From assembly GCA_003254905.1 (NCBI GenBank), contig QANU01064253.1, positions 30,352 to 94,351 of the forward strand: a DNA stretch of 64,000 nucleotides. Reading direction: 5' to 3'. The notes under the pieces were generated by a model that was not told where the DNA came from, made no database searches, and worked only from the letters and a program-made list of their open reading frames with translations. Every line of letters begins with the position of its first letter. Position 1 is the stretch's first letter. Made by a program: the position numbers and the translations under genes. The DNA comes from Nissolia schottii. Taxonomy: Eukaryota > Streptophyta > Magnoliopsida > Fabales > Fabaceae. Positions 12,613-24,000 of this stretch are shown here, piece after piece.

Positions 12613-13526
12613 GACAAATCATTTAGCATAAAAAATAGACAAATCGTTGGAAAGAAAGAAACCTAAAAGACAACCAGTACTGGGCCACTTATTGGCAGGA
12701 AAGAAATAATTAGGAAAAAATACTATAGGTAAGGAATTAGAATATTTGGTTAGGATATATATACACACTCACTATTTTTATTCTCTCACTCATTATTTAA
12801 AAAGTTATGCATGTCTAATTTTAAATAATTGCATGACACAAATATTATATACATTTTCACTAGTTTTTTTGATTCACAAGTCTCGGACTCAAAATCTTAC
12901 TTAAAAAGAAGAAATATCGAGTCACTTGAACCAATCTAATACTGATAAAGACCATTTTTTTTAAATGCAACATAAAATCGTTTAAAATGAAAAAAAAAAA
13001 AAGATATATTTTATAGCTAGCTGGCCACTACATAAGAACATAGCTGAAGCTACAATTTTGTTGATCTTGGTGTAGCCATCAATTTTTCTACNGACAAATC
13101 ATTTAGCATAAAAAATAGACAAATCGTTGGAAAGAAAGAAGCCTAAAAGACAACCAGTACTGGGCCACTTATAGGCAGGAAAGAAACAATAAGGGAAAAA
13201 TACTATAGCTACGGAATTAGAATTAAAAAGTTATGCATGTGTGATTTTAAATAATTGCATGACACAAATATTATATACATTTTCACTATTTTTTTTCATT
13301 TATAAGGTTCGGGCTCAAAATCTTACTTAAAGAGAACAAATATCGAATCATTTGAACCAATCTAACATTGATAAAGACCATTTTTTTTAAAGCACTGAAC
13401 AGCAACATAAAATCATTTAAAATGAAAAAAAGAGAAAGAAATATTGTATAGCTAGCCGGCCACTATATAAGAACATAGCTGAAGCTACAATTTTGTTGAT
13501 CTTGGTGTAGCCATCAATTTTTCTAC
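12613..13526. repeat. Duplication on both sides of a single N (13092)
   Basis: The sequence 12613-13091, from GACAAATCATTTAGC to CAATTTTTCTAC, is repeated at 13093-13526 with a few substitutions and one internal deletion of about 40 bp. The first copy ends exactly at the N and the second starts exactly at it. The second copy runs straight into the P450 start codon, so it is the P450's proximal promoter. This looks like two unmerged contig ends. A shorter tandem repeat of about 70 bp (12513-12645) lies just to the left. Confidence 0.85.
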
Positions 13527-13532
13527 ATTGAA

Positions 13533-16500
13533 ATGGCTGATTTTGGTGAATATTATTGGCTACTTCTAATCTTTCTAGCCTCAACCTTGTCGCTGCCAGT
13601 GATCCTCACAAAGCTTCGCATCAAACCGCGCCTTCCACCGAGCCCCCTTTCCCTTCCAATCATAGGTCACCTCTACCTCCTCACAAAACTCCCTCACCAA
13701 GCATTTCACAAGATCTCATCCCGTCATGGCCCTTTGGTCTACCTCTTGTTCGGCTCGAAGCCTTGCGTCCTCGTTTCCTCCCCTGAAATGGCAAAGCAGT
13801 GCCTCAAAACCCACGAGACAAGTTTCTTAAACCGGCCAAAGAGGACCAACCTTGACTACATCACGTACGGTTCTTCGGATTTTGTGTTGGCGCCCTATGG
13901 ACCCTACTGGAGGTTCATGAAAAAGCTTTGCATGACTGAACTCCTCGGGGGCCGCACACTCCAACAGCACCTTCCTATCAGAGGAGAGGAAATAAGGCTT
14001 TTCTTGAAGGTAGTGTTTGGAATGATTACATCTATGAATTAATTTGATTTAATACTTTTTTATAATGGAGGGACTAACATTTAATATTTAATTATAAAAC
14101 TATTAACTTTACTTTTTTTTATTTTAGTCATTGTTAGTCCTTAATTTTTGTACCGATATACTTAAATTTTGTTTGAAAATTATTTGGAATTAAATTCACT
14201 CAAGAATTAACTTTAATTCTATATTTTGGAACACAATAATAGTAATGAATTCAATTTTAATGAAAATTTCATTTCTAAAAGGAAACTCGAAATAAATCAA
14301 AGTAGTTTTGATCTAATTTGAGAATTTCATTTGAAGACTTGAGAATAAGCAAAAGAAAAATAAAAAATGTCCTTCATCTTTTATCTCTCTTTTCTTCCCC
14401 GTTGAACCTCTCTCGTCAAAAGCAACTTCTCACCTCATCCTCCTACTCACTTACCTCCCACCTCCTCTTCTCAGTCAGGCCTTCTGCTTCCACCTCCTCC
14501 TCTCCGCCTACCTCCCACCTATTGTCTAAGTCATCCAAAAATATAATACCTCCTATGGTTTTTTGTGACAGAGAGCATTAGCTACTTTGATTATTTTTTT
14601 TTGGTGACAAGTACAAGATTGAGGTTGATCAACACAATTAAAAATGCAATTAGAATACCTCCTTTAGTTTTTTGTGACATATAGCACAAGGTTGAGATAT
14701 AGATGAGGAGATGGAGAGGAGGTAGGGTGTGTAAGTAGTGAGGGTAGGTTGGAAATTTCATATACACTATTTCAATTTAATTCTTTATTTTAGTAGTTTA
14801 TTCCAAACGTTTGAATTCAATTCTATCATGAATTCAATTTTTTTTTCTATCTACAAAATTGATTCCAAATAGGTTGTTAAATAGAGACGAGAAACAGAAG
14901 AAATTCCTTAAATCTTATGTTTAGAATGTTTATATAAAAATAGGATTTGAATGGTCTAAAAATCAATTCTTATGTTTAAAATATATTAGATTATGCTTGG
15001 CATGATTAAAATGGGAATTAATTGGAATTAGTTTGTTTTTTAAATTTTCAAAATCAAATCTATTCCTACACAATCCTATTAATTTGCCAAAGTTTGATAG
15101 GATTTCGTGAACCAATTAAACATCGTGGAAAAACACATAAATGACACACCAGAAAATATAGGAGAAAGATAGATAACAGAGAAATAACAATTGTATTATC
15201 TAAGTTGTCTGAGTTAATTTACAATAGAAGGTGAGCTATTTATAGGCTGAAAACACCACAATCAAAACTCAACAGCCAAAAACAAATCACAATCAAATCA
15301 AATCAAATCAAACATAATATATATTATTCTTAGCACATAACTCACAAAATTGGTGGTTTGTTAATTTTGAATTAAGGTGATAGAGGTTGGAATGCAAGAT
15401 CCCAACCAATGTGCCGCACTCAGAAAACTTGCATTTCAATAAATTTATCAAACGAAACAATTTCTTTCCTTTTTTTTTTAAGCTCCTAAACACAATATTT
15501 GATTTTTAAATTATATTCTAAATTAAATCTTTTCAATTTTTGTTGATTCCAAACGCATTATTTAAAAAGGGAATTATGAGAAAGGCTGAGTTGGCGAAGG
15601 AGGTGAATGTTGGGGAGGAGCTAGCTATGCTTACAAACAACATAATCACAAGGATGGCATTGAGAAGGAGGTGCTGTGATGTTGAAGGGGAAGGTCACCA
15701 ACTCATTGAGCTGGTGAAGGAGATGACTCAGCTTGGTGGGAAGTTCAACTTGGGAGATATGCTGTGGTTTGTCAAGAAGCTGGACTTGCAAGGGTTTGGC
15801 AAGAGGCTTGAGAGTGTTAGGAGTAGGTATGATGCCATAATGGAGAGGATCATGAAGGAGCATGAAGCTGCTAGGAGGAACAAAAAGAAAGGGGAGGATC
15901 ATGATGGAGATGAAGAAGTGAGGGATTTGCTTGACGTTTTACTTGATATCTATGGTGATAAAGGTTCTGAGATTAGATTGACAAGAGAAAATATTAAGGC
16001 CTTCATCATGGTAAGTAACGGTCGTCTCTTTTTATGAATGAATTGGACATAATAACAATAGTTTGATTTTTATGCAATGTTAATTTTAAAGAGTTTAATC
16101 GTGTGAGTGCGTTATCATATGATCAAAAGTGATTATTTTTTGAGGTAATGGCAGTAAAAGTCTATCTTTTACTAATATGGAGGGACGTGATTAGATAACA
16201 TAACAGTGTAAATTTGATGCATAAAAATTAAACTCGGATAACAAACCAATTTTTTTTTTTTTAATGTTTTACAGTTAAAGAGGAAACTAGTTAATAAAGT
16301 TTTGGGTCATGTGATTTGCAGAACATGTTTGGAGCTGGAACTGAGACATCAGCTGTTACGATAGAATGGGCCTTGGCAGAGCTAATCAACCACCCAGACA
16401 TGATGGAAAAGGCAAGGCAAGAGATTGATTCTGTGGTTGGTGAGAAAAGATTGGTTGAGGAATCTGATATTCCCAACCTTCCCTATGTTCAATCCATAAT

Positions 16501-16963
16501 AAAGGAAACAATGAGGCTTCACCCAACTGGGCCCTTAATAGTGAGACAATGTACTGAAAATTGCAATGTTGATGGGTATCACATTCCAGCAGGGGCCACA
16601 GTGTTTGTGAATGTGTGGGCCATTGGTAGGGACCCACACTGCTGGAAAAACCCACTTGAGTTCAAGCCAGAGAGGTTTCTCAACGAAGTGGGACAGAGCA
16701 TGTTGGATTTGAAGGGGCAGCATTTTGAGCTGTTGTCATTTGGTGCTGGAAGGAGAAGCTGCCCTGGTGCTTCACTAGCTTTGCTTGTCATTCCCGCAAC
16801 ACTGGCTGGTATGATTCAGTGCTTTGAATGGAAGGTTGTCAGGGAGGAAGGGAATGATGTTGGAACTGTTGACATGGAGGAGGGACCTGGAATGGCCCTT
16901 CCTAGGGCACATCCCTTGCTTTGCATCCCTGTGGCTAGGCTCCATCCTTTTGCACCTATCTAA
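13533..16963 (+). CDS. Cytochrome P450, CYP93 family (CYP93A/D-like)
   Basis: Complete class-II P450 of 519 residues, ER-anchored. Exons are 13533-14009, 15570-16010 and 16322-16963 (stop TAA), all phase 0. The N-terminal hydrophobic anchor (residues about 8-25) is followed by the hinge [13 protein letters not shown]. Later motifs are I-helix AGTETS (311-316), KETMRLHP with the ExxR pair (368/371), PERF (422-425) and the heme loop [10 protein letters not shown] with Cys453. The blocks [25 protein letters not shown] and [11 protein letters not shown] place it in CYP93, which also includes isoflavone synthase, flavone synthase and pterocarpan 6a-hydroxylase; it looks closest to CYP93A/D. The substrate cannot be read from sequence. 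CYP93 genes usually have only the second intron (before NMFGAGTET); the 1,560-bp first intron is extra and its acceptor (TTTAAAAAG) has a weak pyrimidine tract. Confidence 0.9.
15110..15325 (-). mobile_element. Possible solo LTR inside P450 intron 1
   Basis: On the minus strand there is a TATA box CCTATAAATAGCTCACC (about 15232-15248) followed by TTAACTCAGACAACTTAGA, TTATTTCTCTGTTATC and a pyrimidine-rich stretch, the layout of a Copia or TRIM LTR. The ends and a TSD could not be fixed, so this is tentative. Confidence 0.4.
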
Positions 16964-17339
16964 ATATGTCCCGCACAAAATAAGTATGCATAACAAGAGA
17001 GAAAGGAAATGAAAATAAAGCGAGAGAGAAAGAAAAGTTTGAGAGAGCGAGAGATGCAAGAGACATGATTACATCTATTTCTCTCTTTAACTCTTTCTTT
17101 TCTCTTTTCTTATTTTCGCTTTCTCTCTCCAACATATTTGTAGTCAAGTTGACAAAAGGTTGTAACATTTTACTTGATGTGAAAAAATGTTTATAACCTT
17201 ACTCAATTAAGTTTGTAACAGAAAAGGTTCAAGTCAAAAAAAAGTTTGTAAGAAATAAATGTTTTACGATAATAAATAATCAGTTTTGTATATTTGCATA
17301 AATTTTTAAAAATATAAATTTCATAAAAATTTGTTTTAA
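16964..17339. other. P450 3' flank
   Basis: Non-coding DNA with GA-rich and CT-rich stretches that form an imperfect inverted pair (GAGAGAAAGGAAATGAAAAT at about 17000 versus ATTTTCGCTTTCTCTCTCC at about 17110). This could fold in the transcript. It runs up to the CACTA end. Confidence 0.45.
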
Positions 17340-18055
17340 CACTACAACAAAACTGGTCATTACCGTCGAGACATTACCGTCGGACGCGAGCCGACGGTAA
17401 TACCGTCCGAAGAAACTAAAACGGCAACGGTAACCGGTCGAAGCAAGTGGACCGGCGTAAAAACCGTGAAATTACCATGGGATATGATAACCGACGAAAC
17501 ATCCGACGGTAAGTTTTTTGCAAGATATGGCGGGAACAAACTTACCGTCGGCGAGAATCGACGGAAATTGGAAACGAGTAGCAAACAGCCACGTGTATTC
17601 AGTAATTTAATGGTGTGACAGTTACTGGCGGCCCATCTCGACGGTATATAGCGGCGGTCACAACCGATGGTAAATGCCTCGTTTATTCAAACGACGCCTC
17701 TTCCCAACGGTCGGCCGTTCAACATTCCCATTAATCGACGCGTCGGCGCCAGTTCCAAGAACCAAACAGGCGGACATGTTCGACGGTAAAGATAGCACAG
17801 GTGGTAGCGGCGGTAGAAGCCGACGGTAAGTGTGGCTCGGGCATTCAACCCCTCTTCCCAACGCTCGGCCGTTTTCAAAGCGTTCAACATGGCTATTAAT
17901 GGCCGCGCCGTTCCGAGAACAATACCGTCGGAAATGACCGATGGTAATGCTGTGGTCGATTAGTATAAATACCCTCCCCCCATTCTTCTAAACCTGCACC
18001 ATATTTTCTATTCTCTTCTCTTCTCTCATCGATTCTCCCCTTTATTATCCGTCGT
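17340..18055 (+). mobile_element. CACTA (En/Spm-like) transposon, left end
   Basis: The segment begins CACTACAACAAAACTGG, a CACTA-class terminus, directly after TAA (17337-17339). It holds many copies, in both orientations, of TTACCGTCGG / CCGACGGTAA and close variants, which are the subterminal repeats bound by the element's own proteins in this class. Near 17963 there is a promoter-like AGTATAAATACCC followed by a CT-rich leader. The sequence stops at a single N (18056). The matching right end is probably at 27470-28008, which carries the same repeats and is followed by TAA. Confidence 0.85.
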
Positions 18056-18056
18056 N
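18056..18056. other. Single-N assembly joint
   Basis: One N separates the CACTA left end from unrelated DNA. It appears to be a contig join rather than a base-call ambiguity. Confidence 0.7.
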
Positions 18057-18156
18057 TGTTATGGATATAAATGTATTTATGAATTTTAAGTTTTATTAAG
18101 TATATTTTTGTAGCATAATAATTTTTTAAAATATTTTTTTAATATTTTTTTAATAA

Positions 18157-18250
18157 TAGGTAAACTCGTACGTGTTTACGATCCTAGTTTACGATCCGAG
18201 TTTACGGAGGCTCCACAAGTTTACTTAAACTCGCGAGTTTGATAATCATG
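18157..18250. mobile_element. Right end of a hAT-type MITE
   Basis: TAAACTCGTACGTGTTTACG through AGTTTACTTAAACTCGCGAG and GAGTTTGATAATCATG repeats the right terminus of the MITE at 42325-42876 with small changes. The left part is missing or lies in the AT-rich stretch next to the N at 18056. Confidence 0.55.
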
Positions 18251-20060
18251 GTAGCAATAAAGGTTTGCAACATTTGTTCAATAGAATTTGTAACTTTTAT
18301 GTAGAGCGTGTGCAACTGGAGGAGAGAATCTGTCATCAGTGACGAGTTTGTAATGGGAGCAAAAAAGGTTTGTAGCCTTTGTTCAACCGAGTATGTAACA
18401 AAAAATATATTTTTTTGATAGGAACGTATACAAGTGAAGCAGAAGCAAAAAAAGAGAGAGTTTGTCATCAGTAAGTCATCCTCTCTCTCTTCTTCTACAC
18501 TCACATGTTTTTCCATAAATACACTTTTTGATTACAAACTTGATTAAATAAAGTTACAAATTATTATCATGAGTTACAAACTTATTCAGTCTCACTTTAG
18601 ACTCTCTCTTTTACTCCATTGACAACACACACTCTCTCTTTTCTGCTACAATGACAACACTCTCTCTTCTCTGCTTCACCGACACATAGAAATGTATTTT
18701 TTCATTACAAAAGAGAGAGATCTTTAGTCGGTATTTTTAAATTAAATTTTATATTTATCGTAAAACCTGCCCTCATTAAATTCATATACAGTGACACTAC
18801 AGTGACGCTGTACTTTGTTATCCAAATAACGGGACTGCATAACTTTTGTCCTTTAGTAAATCTTATATATCCAATGAGCGTTTAACAGAAGGAAAAATCC
18901 TCAATCGCCTTTCTTTTCTCAATCTTTTGTGCAAAACTAGTATGAAATATTACACGTGAGCGTGCGTTTTTATTGTTGTATATGTAGGTTTTTTTTTTTA
19001 TGATGAGGTCTTTTTTCCACTGTATGTATCACTCTGTATCTAGTGGATATTAACATTGCAAAAGAAATATTTAGACATCAATCAGTATTCTTTTTTCTTT
19101 TTTTTTTCTTTCTTTCTGGTGCACTACTGTACAAACATGAAATTTGATGCAGCCAATGTTGCCCGCCCCAACAATATAATAACAATGGCAGATTCTTTAG
19201 CTATTAGGTTGCGTACCAAAATACAGAGAGATAAAAATAAAGACATAAAGATAAAGACATATATAAGTCAATCTTGTATTTTATTTGGTAACAGTGTACA
19301 AGACACACTTATTTGTATTTATATCTTGTTTGATTTAATATAGACAAGACAAAAAATACACTCCAAATGACTTAAAATACTCTTATGACATTAATTTAAT
19401 AAAAACAATTAAAAAAACAACACATTATCTTACTTTGAAAGGTTGTATCCCCGTGTCCCAGTAAAACTAAGGTACAGAAAATAAACAAATTTTTTATCTT
19501 ACGACACAAATTTTGTATCTGACTTAGTAAACAAATAAGATTTTTGTCTCGATATCTCAGTATTTTTGTCTTGTCTAAGTAAACAAACGCTACCTTAACG
19601 ATTGCAATCATACAACATGAGGACAAGAAAGATCAAACACAACCTACTCCTTCAATCCTATATATGGACCACAAAGAATGGATTCATCTGAATTATAAAA
19701 GACAAGCTGAAAACTTATCACTTGTTTAGTGCAATGATTACTTAGTTCCCTTAGTTTTTTGTTTTTGTCAATTCATCGTTATGACTTATCAAAACATGTT
19801 GACCAGTATTCCATTAATGTTACGGGATATTAAAGTATTGCAATGTTAGAAAGACAGCTAAATTTAATATATTAAAAATGTAGGTAAAAATTTATCCCAA
19901 AAAAAAAAGTTCAAATATTATTCCCATTAAGCCAAAAAATTATTACTCTTGTACTGGTGAATTATTTGAAAAGACGTCTTGTAATTAAATAACAATCAAT
20001 TCACATCTAGTGGTAATGAGTTTAAATAATTTGAATGAGGTCATAAGTTCAAACATTACT
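18251..20060. repeat. Dispersed 1.8 kb duplication, copy A
   Basis: From GTAGCAATAAAGGTTTGCAAC to GAGGTCATAAGTTCAAACATTA this segment matches 28129-29950 almost continuously, with scattered point changes and small indels. Both copies carry the same nested MITE. No protein-coding frame is shared by the two. It may be a TE fragment or an allelic contig placed twice. Confidence 0.85.
19207..19594. mobile_element. Harbinger/Tourist-like MITE with TTA target duplication
   Basis: The ends GGTTGCGTACC (left) and AACGCTACC (right) are imperfect inverted repeats (GGTWGCGT). TTA stands on both sides (19204-19206 and 19595-19597), the 3-bp TSD of PIF/Harbinger elements. The interior is AT-rich with GACAAGAC motifs and no ORF. 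A second copy lies at 29093-29478 inside duplication copy B. Confidence 0.65.
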
Positions 20061-20654
20061 AGATTCTAACCCGCGCAATGCGCGGCTGGTATACAAAACT
20101 TGCTAATATATAGGGATGCTGATTATTGTACTATTTAGTACTAATCATTTTAATAATGGTATAAAAAAGTTACTACCATTAATGAATAGATCACAACATG
20201 AACTAAAATGACTATTAGATTGCCTAATGAAGTTTACATATTGAAGTATTAATATATAAACTTCCTATTACAGTGGCAGATAAATAAACATAAGTTATAT
20301 GTATCATAGTTATAGATAACAACAACATAGAGATTTTGATGCGTATACAATGGCTTGCAATTTCCATTGTGACAAAGCAAACTTGTGTTAAATCTTCTAA
20401 CAGTAGCAAGCCTGATTTGAGTTGAAAAAACAAACATAAATAGCATTTTATTAAATTGTAACTATAAATGAACACGTACAATTATTGATGAAGTATTACG
20501 GTAAATTTAGATAAAAAGTATACCTTGATAACCTTATCTGTTTGTCGATGATACGTCAGAGATTTCCCTGTGTGTGCATAATCCATAATATAACAATGTT
20601 TTAACTATAAGGTTAATACAAAATTGTGCAAATATTAACTTAACTGAAACTATG
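20061..20654. other. Intergenic, possible extra exons of the B3-like gene
   Basis: Minus-strand reading after the B3-like stop shows a potential donor (GATAG|GTAACA), so the gene may continue here. A candidate frame at 20534-20600 did not join in phase. Otherwise nothing is recognised. Confidence 0.3.
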
Positions 20655-21246
20655 TTACCTATCAAGTTGTTGATGCAGTTCAACATTAGCTGGATCATCT
20701 TGTTGTTGAACCATAGGTTGTTGCTCATCGAATGGATTCTCGTGTGGAAGATTGGGAATGTTTTGCTCAATTAAATGAGTGTGGATGAAGTTATACAAAT
20801 TTTGATAGATATCAAAGGGCAAAACGAAAGCCATGTTGTTAGATATTTCTCTTCTATATTGTATCTTGTATTGCATTTCATCTCTAGGAGTAAGATGAAA
20901 AATTCCCTTACCAGTATAATATAACTCAAGTATAAAGTTTTCTCTAAGTTGGTAGAATTGTAATATATCTTGAAACCCTTCTTTTATAACCGCAATCGTT
21001 GAACGTGGCCTTATCCTAAATGGGAAGCAGTTGTCCTTGTCATCTATGCCGTATACAACATCTCGACATGTTCTTCCATACATTTGTATGAAACTAAGTG
21101 GGATTTCTCCTACATTCTATACAATTCCGAACAGAATTAATGAATAAATATATTTTAAACCACATATAGCTAATATCATAATATGATAAGTAAATTTAAA
21201 GTGACACTAAAATACAATTTATAATATATTTTTAAATTTAACATGC

Positions 21247-21292
<46 letters not shown>

Positions 21293-21553
21293 TCAATTAT
21301 CAAACATATTAAGAGACATAACATATATAGCATGTAAACTTTTAACATAAATGTTTACCAAGCAAGCATGTAGCATACAACAATAACTTCGTTATTTGTG
21401 TGTAGGTTGCTGTGTGAACGGTAAGTAACTATTTATAGATGAGTTATTGTAAATAAATCAATGACATATCCTATTAGCTTGGATACTTACAAACAGGTGT
21501 CGATCTTCACTTTGTGGCCAAAAAGCTCTGGTTGGTGCGAACAGTTTTTTCAT
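20655..21553 (-). CDS. B3-like DNA-binding protein (putative)
   Basis: Two exons join in phase 0: 21491-21553 (from MKKLFAPTRAFWPQSE) and 20655-21116, giving 174 residues and stop TAA. The fold-like pattern of a plant B3 domain is visible: VGEIPLSFIQ at the start, a short acidic turn YGIDDKDN, then FRIRPRSTIAVIKEGFQDIL (the usual arginine strand plus 'GW..F' block, here GF..IL), and FYQLRENFILELYYTGKGIF (the 'L..gD...F' strand). The C-terminal tail is Gln-rich (PMVQQQ). B3-like proteins are plant nuclear transcription factors; this one is much diverged. The stop overlaps a possible splice donor, so further 3' exons may exist, and the true 5' end is uncertain. It might be an unexpressed relic. 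Confidence 0.5.
21250..21290. repeat. (AT)n microsatellite
   Basis: An uninterrupted AT dinucleotide run of about 40 bp lies inside the intron of the B3-like gene. Confidence 0.95.
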
Positions 21554-22530
21554 AGCATAATAATCTGTTGATATATTGGAATATTGTTGCTTATGTTACA
21601 TTCCATTGTATCACTCAGAAACATACATCATATATGAAATTGTATCACTCAGTAACATACATCACATAACTTAACTGTTCATCAATACCAAAAAAATAAT
21701 TTAACTGTTAGCTTTTAGACATACACACAGTAATATAAAATTGTATCTGTTAATATATTTAACAGTATAATAATCGGAGAGAGTATATTTCAATATTTTC
21801 AGGCTCTAAACGATAACTCCAACATAACCTTTTTATGTGGTCAGTAGAAAGGAGCAAAATAGGACCGTCGTCGCGTCCAAAACCTCATCTGAACCGAGGT
21901 GGCTAATCGAAGGCCTATGTTGTGAAGGTGTAACTGGCCTCATTTTATTCTCAAAAGTGGTTTCTTAACTGATACTTTGACCATAAGAAACTCACATGAG
22001 GAAACCTAAAGCTAGGCCAATGTGATTGTTCAACTTTTGAGAACTGAAGTAGTAGCTCGTACGGTGAACTTATTTAGTTTTTAATGATAATAAAATAGTT
22101 AAATTAGTTAGTGAATGTAAATTCCTTAAAAGATTTTAGAGTTTGTATTTGTACATAGTTTAGAAAGATAGGTATTAAATATGGATTTAATTTTTTTTTA
22201 TAATTGTATGAGTGTAGATCTTGAAATAGCCATCTTATAGCGATTGAAGGGTTCTTAGAAAAAATTCATCTCAATGGACAATGATTGACGTGATAGTTGA
22301 TAGGTGTTGAAATTGTTAGAAATGCTGACAATTTGAGTACTTATTAGAATAAAAAAAAATCTAGTGTAGCAACTAAATAATGATAGGTAAATTGTTTACA
22401 CACATCCATAACTTAACATTTCAATATCATATAATTTAATATATTGTGTATATGTAGATTATCTCCCTGTGTACCGAATTCTACGTGTAAACCATAATTA
22501 TTGTGTATGTGTATTTCGAAATTTGATTAA
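21554..22530. other. Intergenic upstream of the B3-like gene
   Basis: AT-rich DNA with a local repeat of TGTATCACTCAG(T/A)AACATACATCA near 21610-21665. No exon is identified; the 5' exon or promoter of the B3-like gene may lie here. Confidence 0.4.
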
Positions 22531-22999
22531 TGTTCCGAGGTACGCACCTCGGTACAAACTCTGGATCCTGAGGCTCGGGAAGGGGATGAAGGCTCTGGCT
22601 TAGACTTGATCAATCTCTGGACTCCCGGTTGCGGTGGGTACCTGCAATGACTCCAACGCTCAAGTAAGCAAGGGTGTGAGGAGTGTAATTAGTGATTATG
22701 AGATGCCTCTCGTACCTGGGGTGCTGTCTATTATATAACCGAGGCGGCGGAGGAGGTTCCGAGTATCTCGGACGAGTGATAACTCGAAACCGCGTGGGGC
22801 GATCGGTCCGCGGATCACGGATGGCTCTATCTTATCTTGAGGGATGAGATAACCGGGATCTCGGGGATAGCTTATCTTGAGCGGTTAGGAAGGCGGTGAT
22901 CTCGGAGAGCGCTATCATGATTGGTTGGGTCTGTTCCGCGGATATGGGCCGGAGCAGGTGGCCCGCGAGGGATGGGCCTTTATGGCCCTGTCCGTAACA
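22531..22999 (-). mobile_element. Solo LTR with ATTAA target-site duplication
   Basis: This GC-rich 469-bp block runs from TGTTCCGAGG to GTCCGTAACA and is flanked by ATTAA on both sides (22526-22530 and 23000-23004). Read on the minus strand it has a TATA-like GTTATATAATAGAC and, further on, TTGAGCGTTGGAGTCATTGCAGGTACC, a string typical of the R/U5 part of plant gypsy LTRs. No internal region accompanies it, so it is a solo LTR from recombination or a terminal-repeat mini-element remnant. Its composition stands out strongly from the AT-rich neighbourhood. Confidence 0.85.
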
Positions 23000-23004
23000 A
23001 TTAA

Positions 23005-24000
23005 CAACCCCTTTTCCAAGCAATACAAATTTTTTAATTGGTTTTTGGTGGGTATTAGCACATCTCAAAAAGACAACATACATAAAATGGCTATTTATAT
23101 TATATTTAAAAAAGTAAAAAAAAACAATCACATTATATAAAAATCATGTGATGGACGTTAGCATTTTGTCACTATTATTCAAAAAAGAATATGCTTCAGA
23201 AGTAAGTATAATAAATAAGTATTCTCATATCTTACAGCGTTTTGCAGTCTTTGATGCCGATAGTGACCCAATATTAGCTGATTTTTTTCAGATGCTTGTG
23301 ATTGTGTATATAACTCCCACTTTCAAATGTGTCTCAAACCCATTTGGACTGCTATCCAAACATGATGGATGGATGGATGGATATGTGCCTCAAAGATATA
23401 GTGAAGAATAGCAAAATGCAATTGAAACAAATGCAAATCTCAACAAAGTATTCCTTTCGTATTGCTGGGGCTGCAATTTCGTTTTCAAGGAGTTGTAGAG
23501 AGAAGTATTTGGTGCTTCAATGTTGTTGGATGGCTGTGATAGTTAGACTATTGTAGAGCCTAAACCCATTTACGTCTAGCCTCCATATAGGTTTATTACT
23601 TTTTTTATTAGTTTGCATAGATTTTCAACTAAGTTGACTTTTCATAGGTGTTTATATAAGTAATGCTACTATGCATATAGCCACTGAATAATGATATGTC
23701 AATTTTTATCCAAATCCAATGTTAAAACTTTGTTTCCAAAATCCTAATTTAAGGATTACTATTCCATGTAAATTTAGGCACCGTGTCCCCAGTACTATGG
23801 TGCAAAAACTTGCAGCCCATCTATGTAAGAAGACAGAAAATATTAAGTAAGTGGAGAACAGTTTCATATAATGTAATTCTAAGTTCGAAAAATTGTCACA
23901 TGCTGAACACATCAAATTCTAAACATATCTAGGAAGGATACAACATAAGTAATGAATCCGAGTTTTTAAAGCAATCATATTTTATTTAATCATGTTTACA
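23005..24000. other. Intergenic, nothing recognised
   Basis: AT-rich with a short (GGAT)n run near 23363. Small open frames at 23148-23556 lack codon-level or motif support. Confidence 0.4.

Noticed and set aside
15621..16791. Several minus-strand frames over the P450 exons (15621-15902, 16291-16476, 16386-16655, 16535-16723, 16579-16791)
   Set aside because: They are antisense shadows of conserved P450 coding sequence and show no protein family features.
17360..17890. Minus-strand frames of 67-74 codons in the CACTA left end
   Set aside because: They are produced by the subterminal repeat units; no transposase motif is present.
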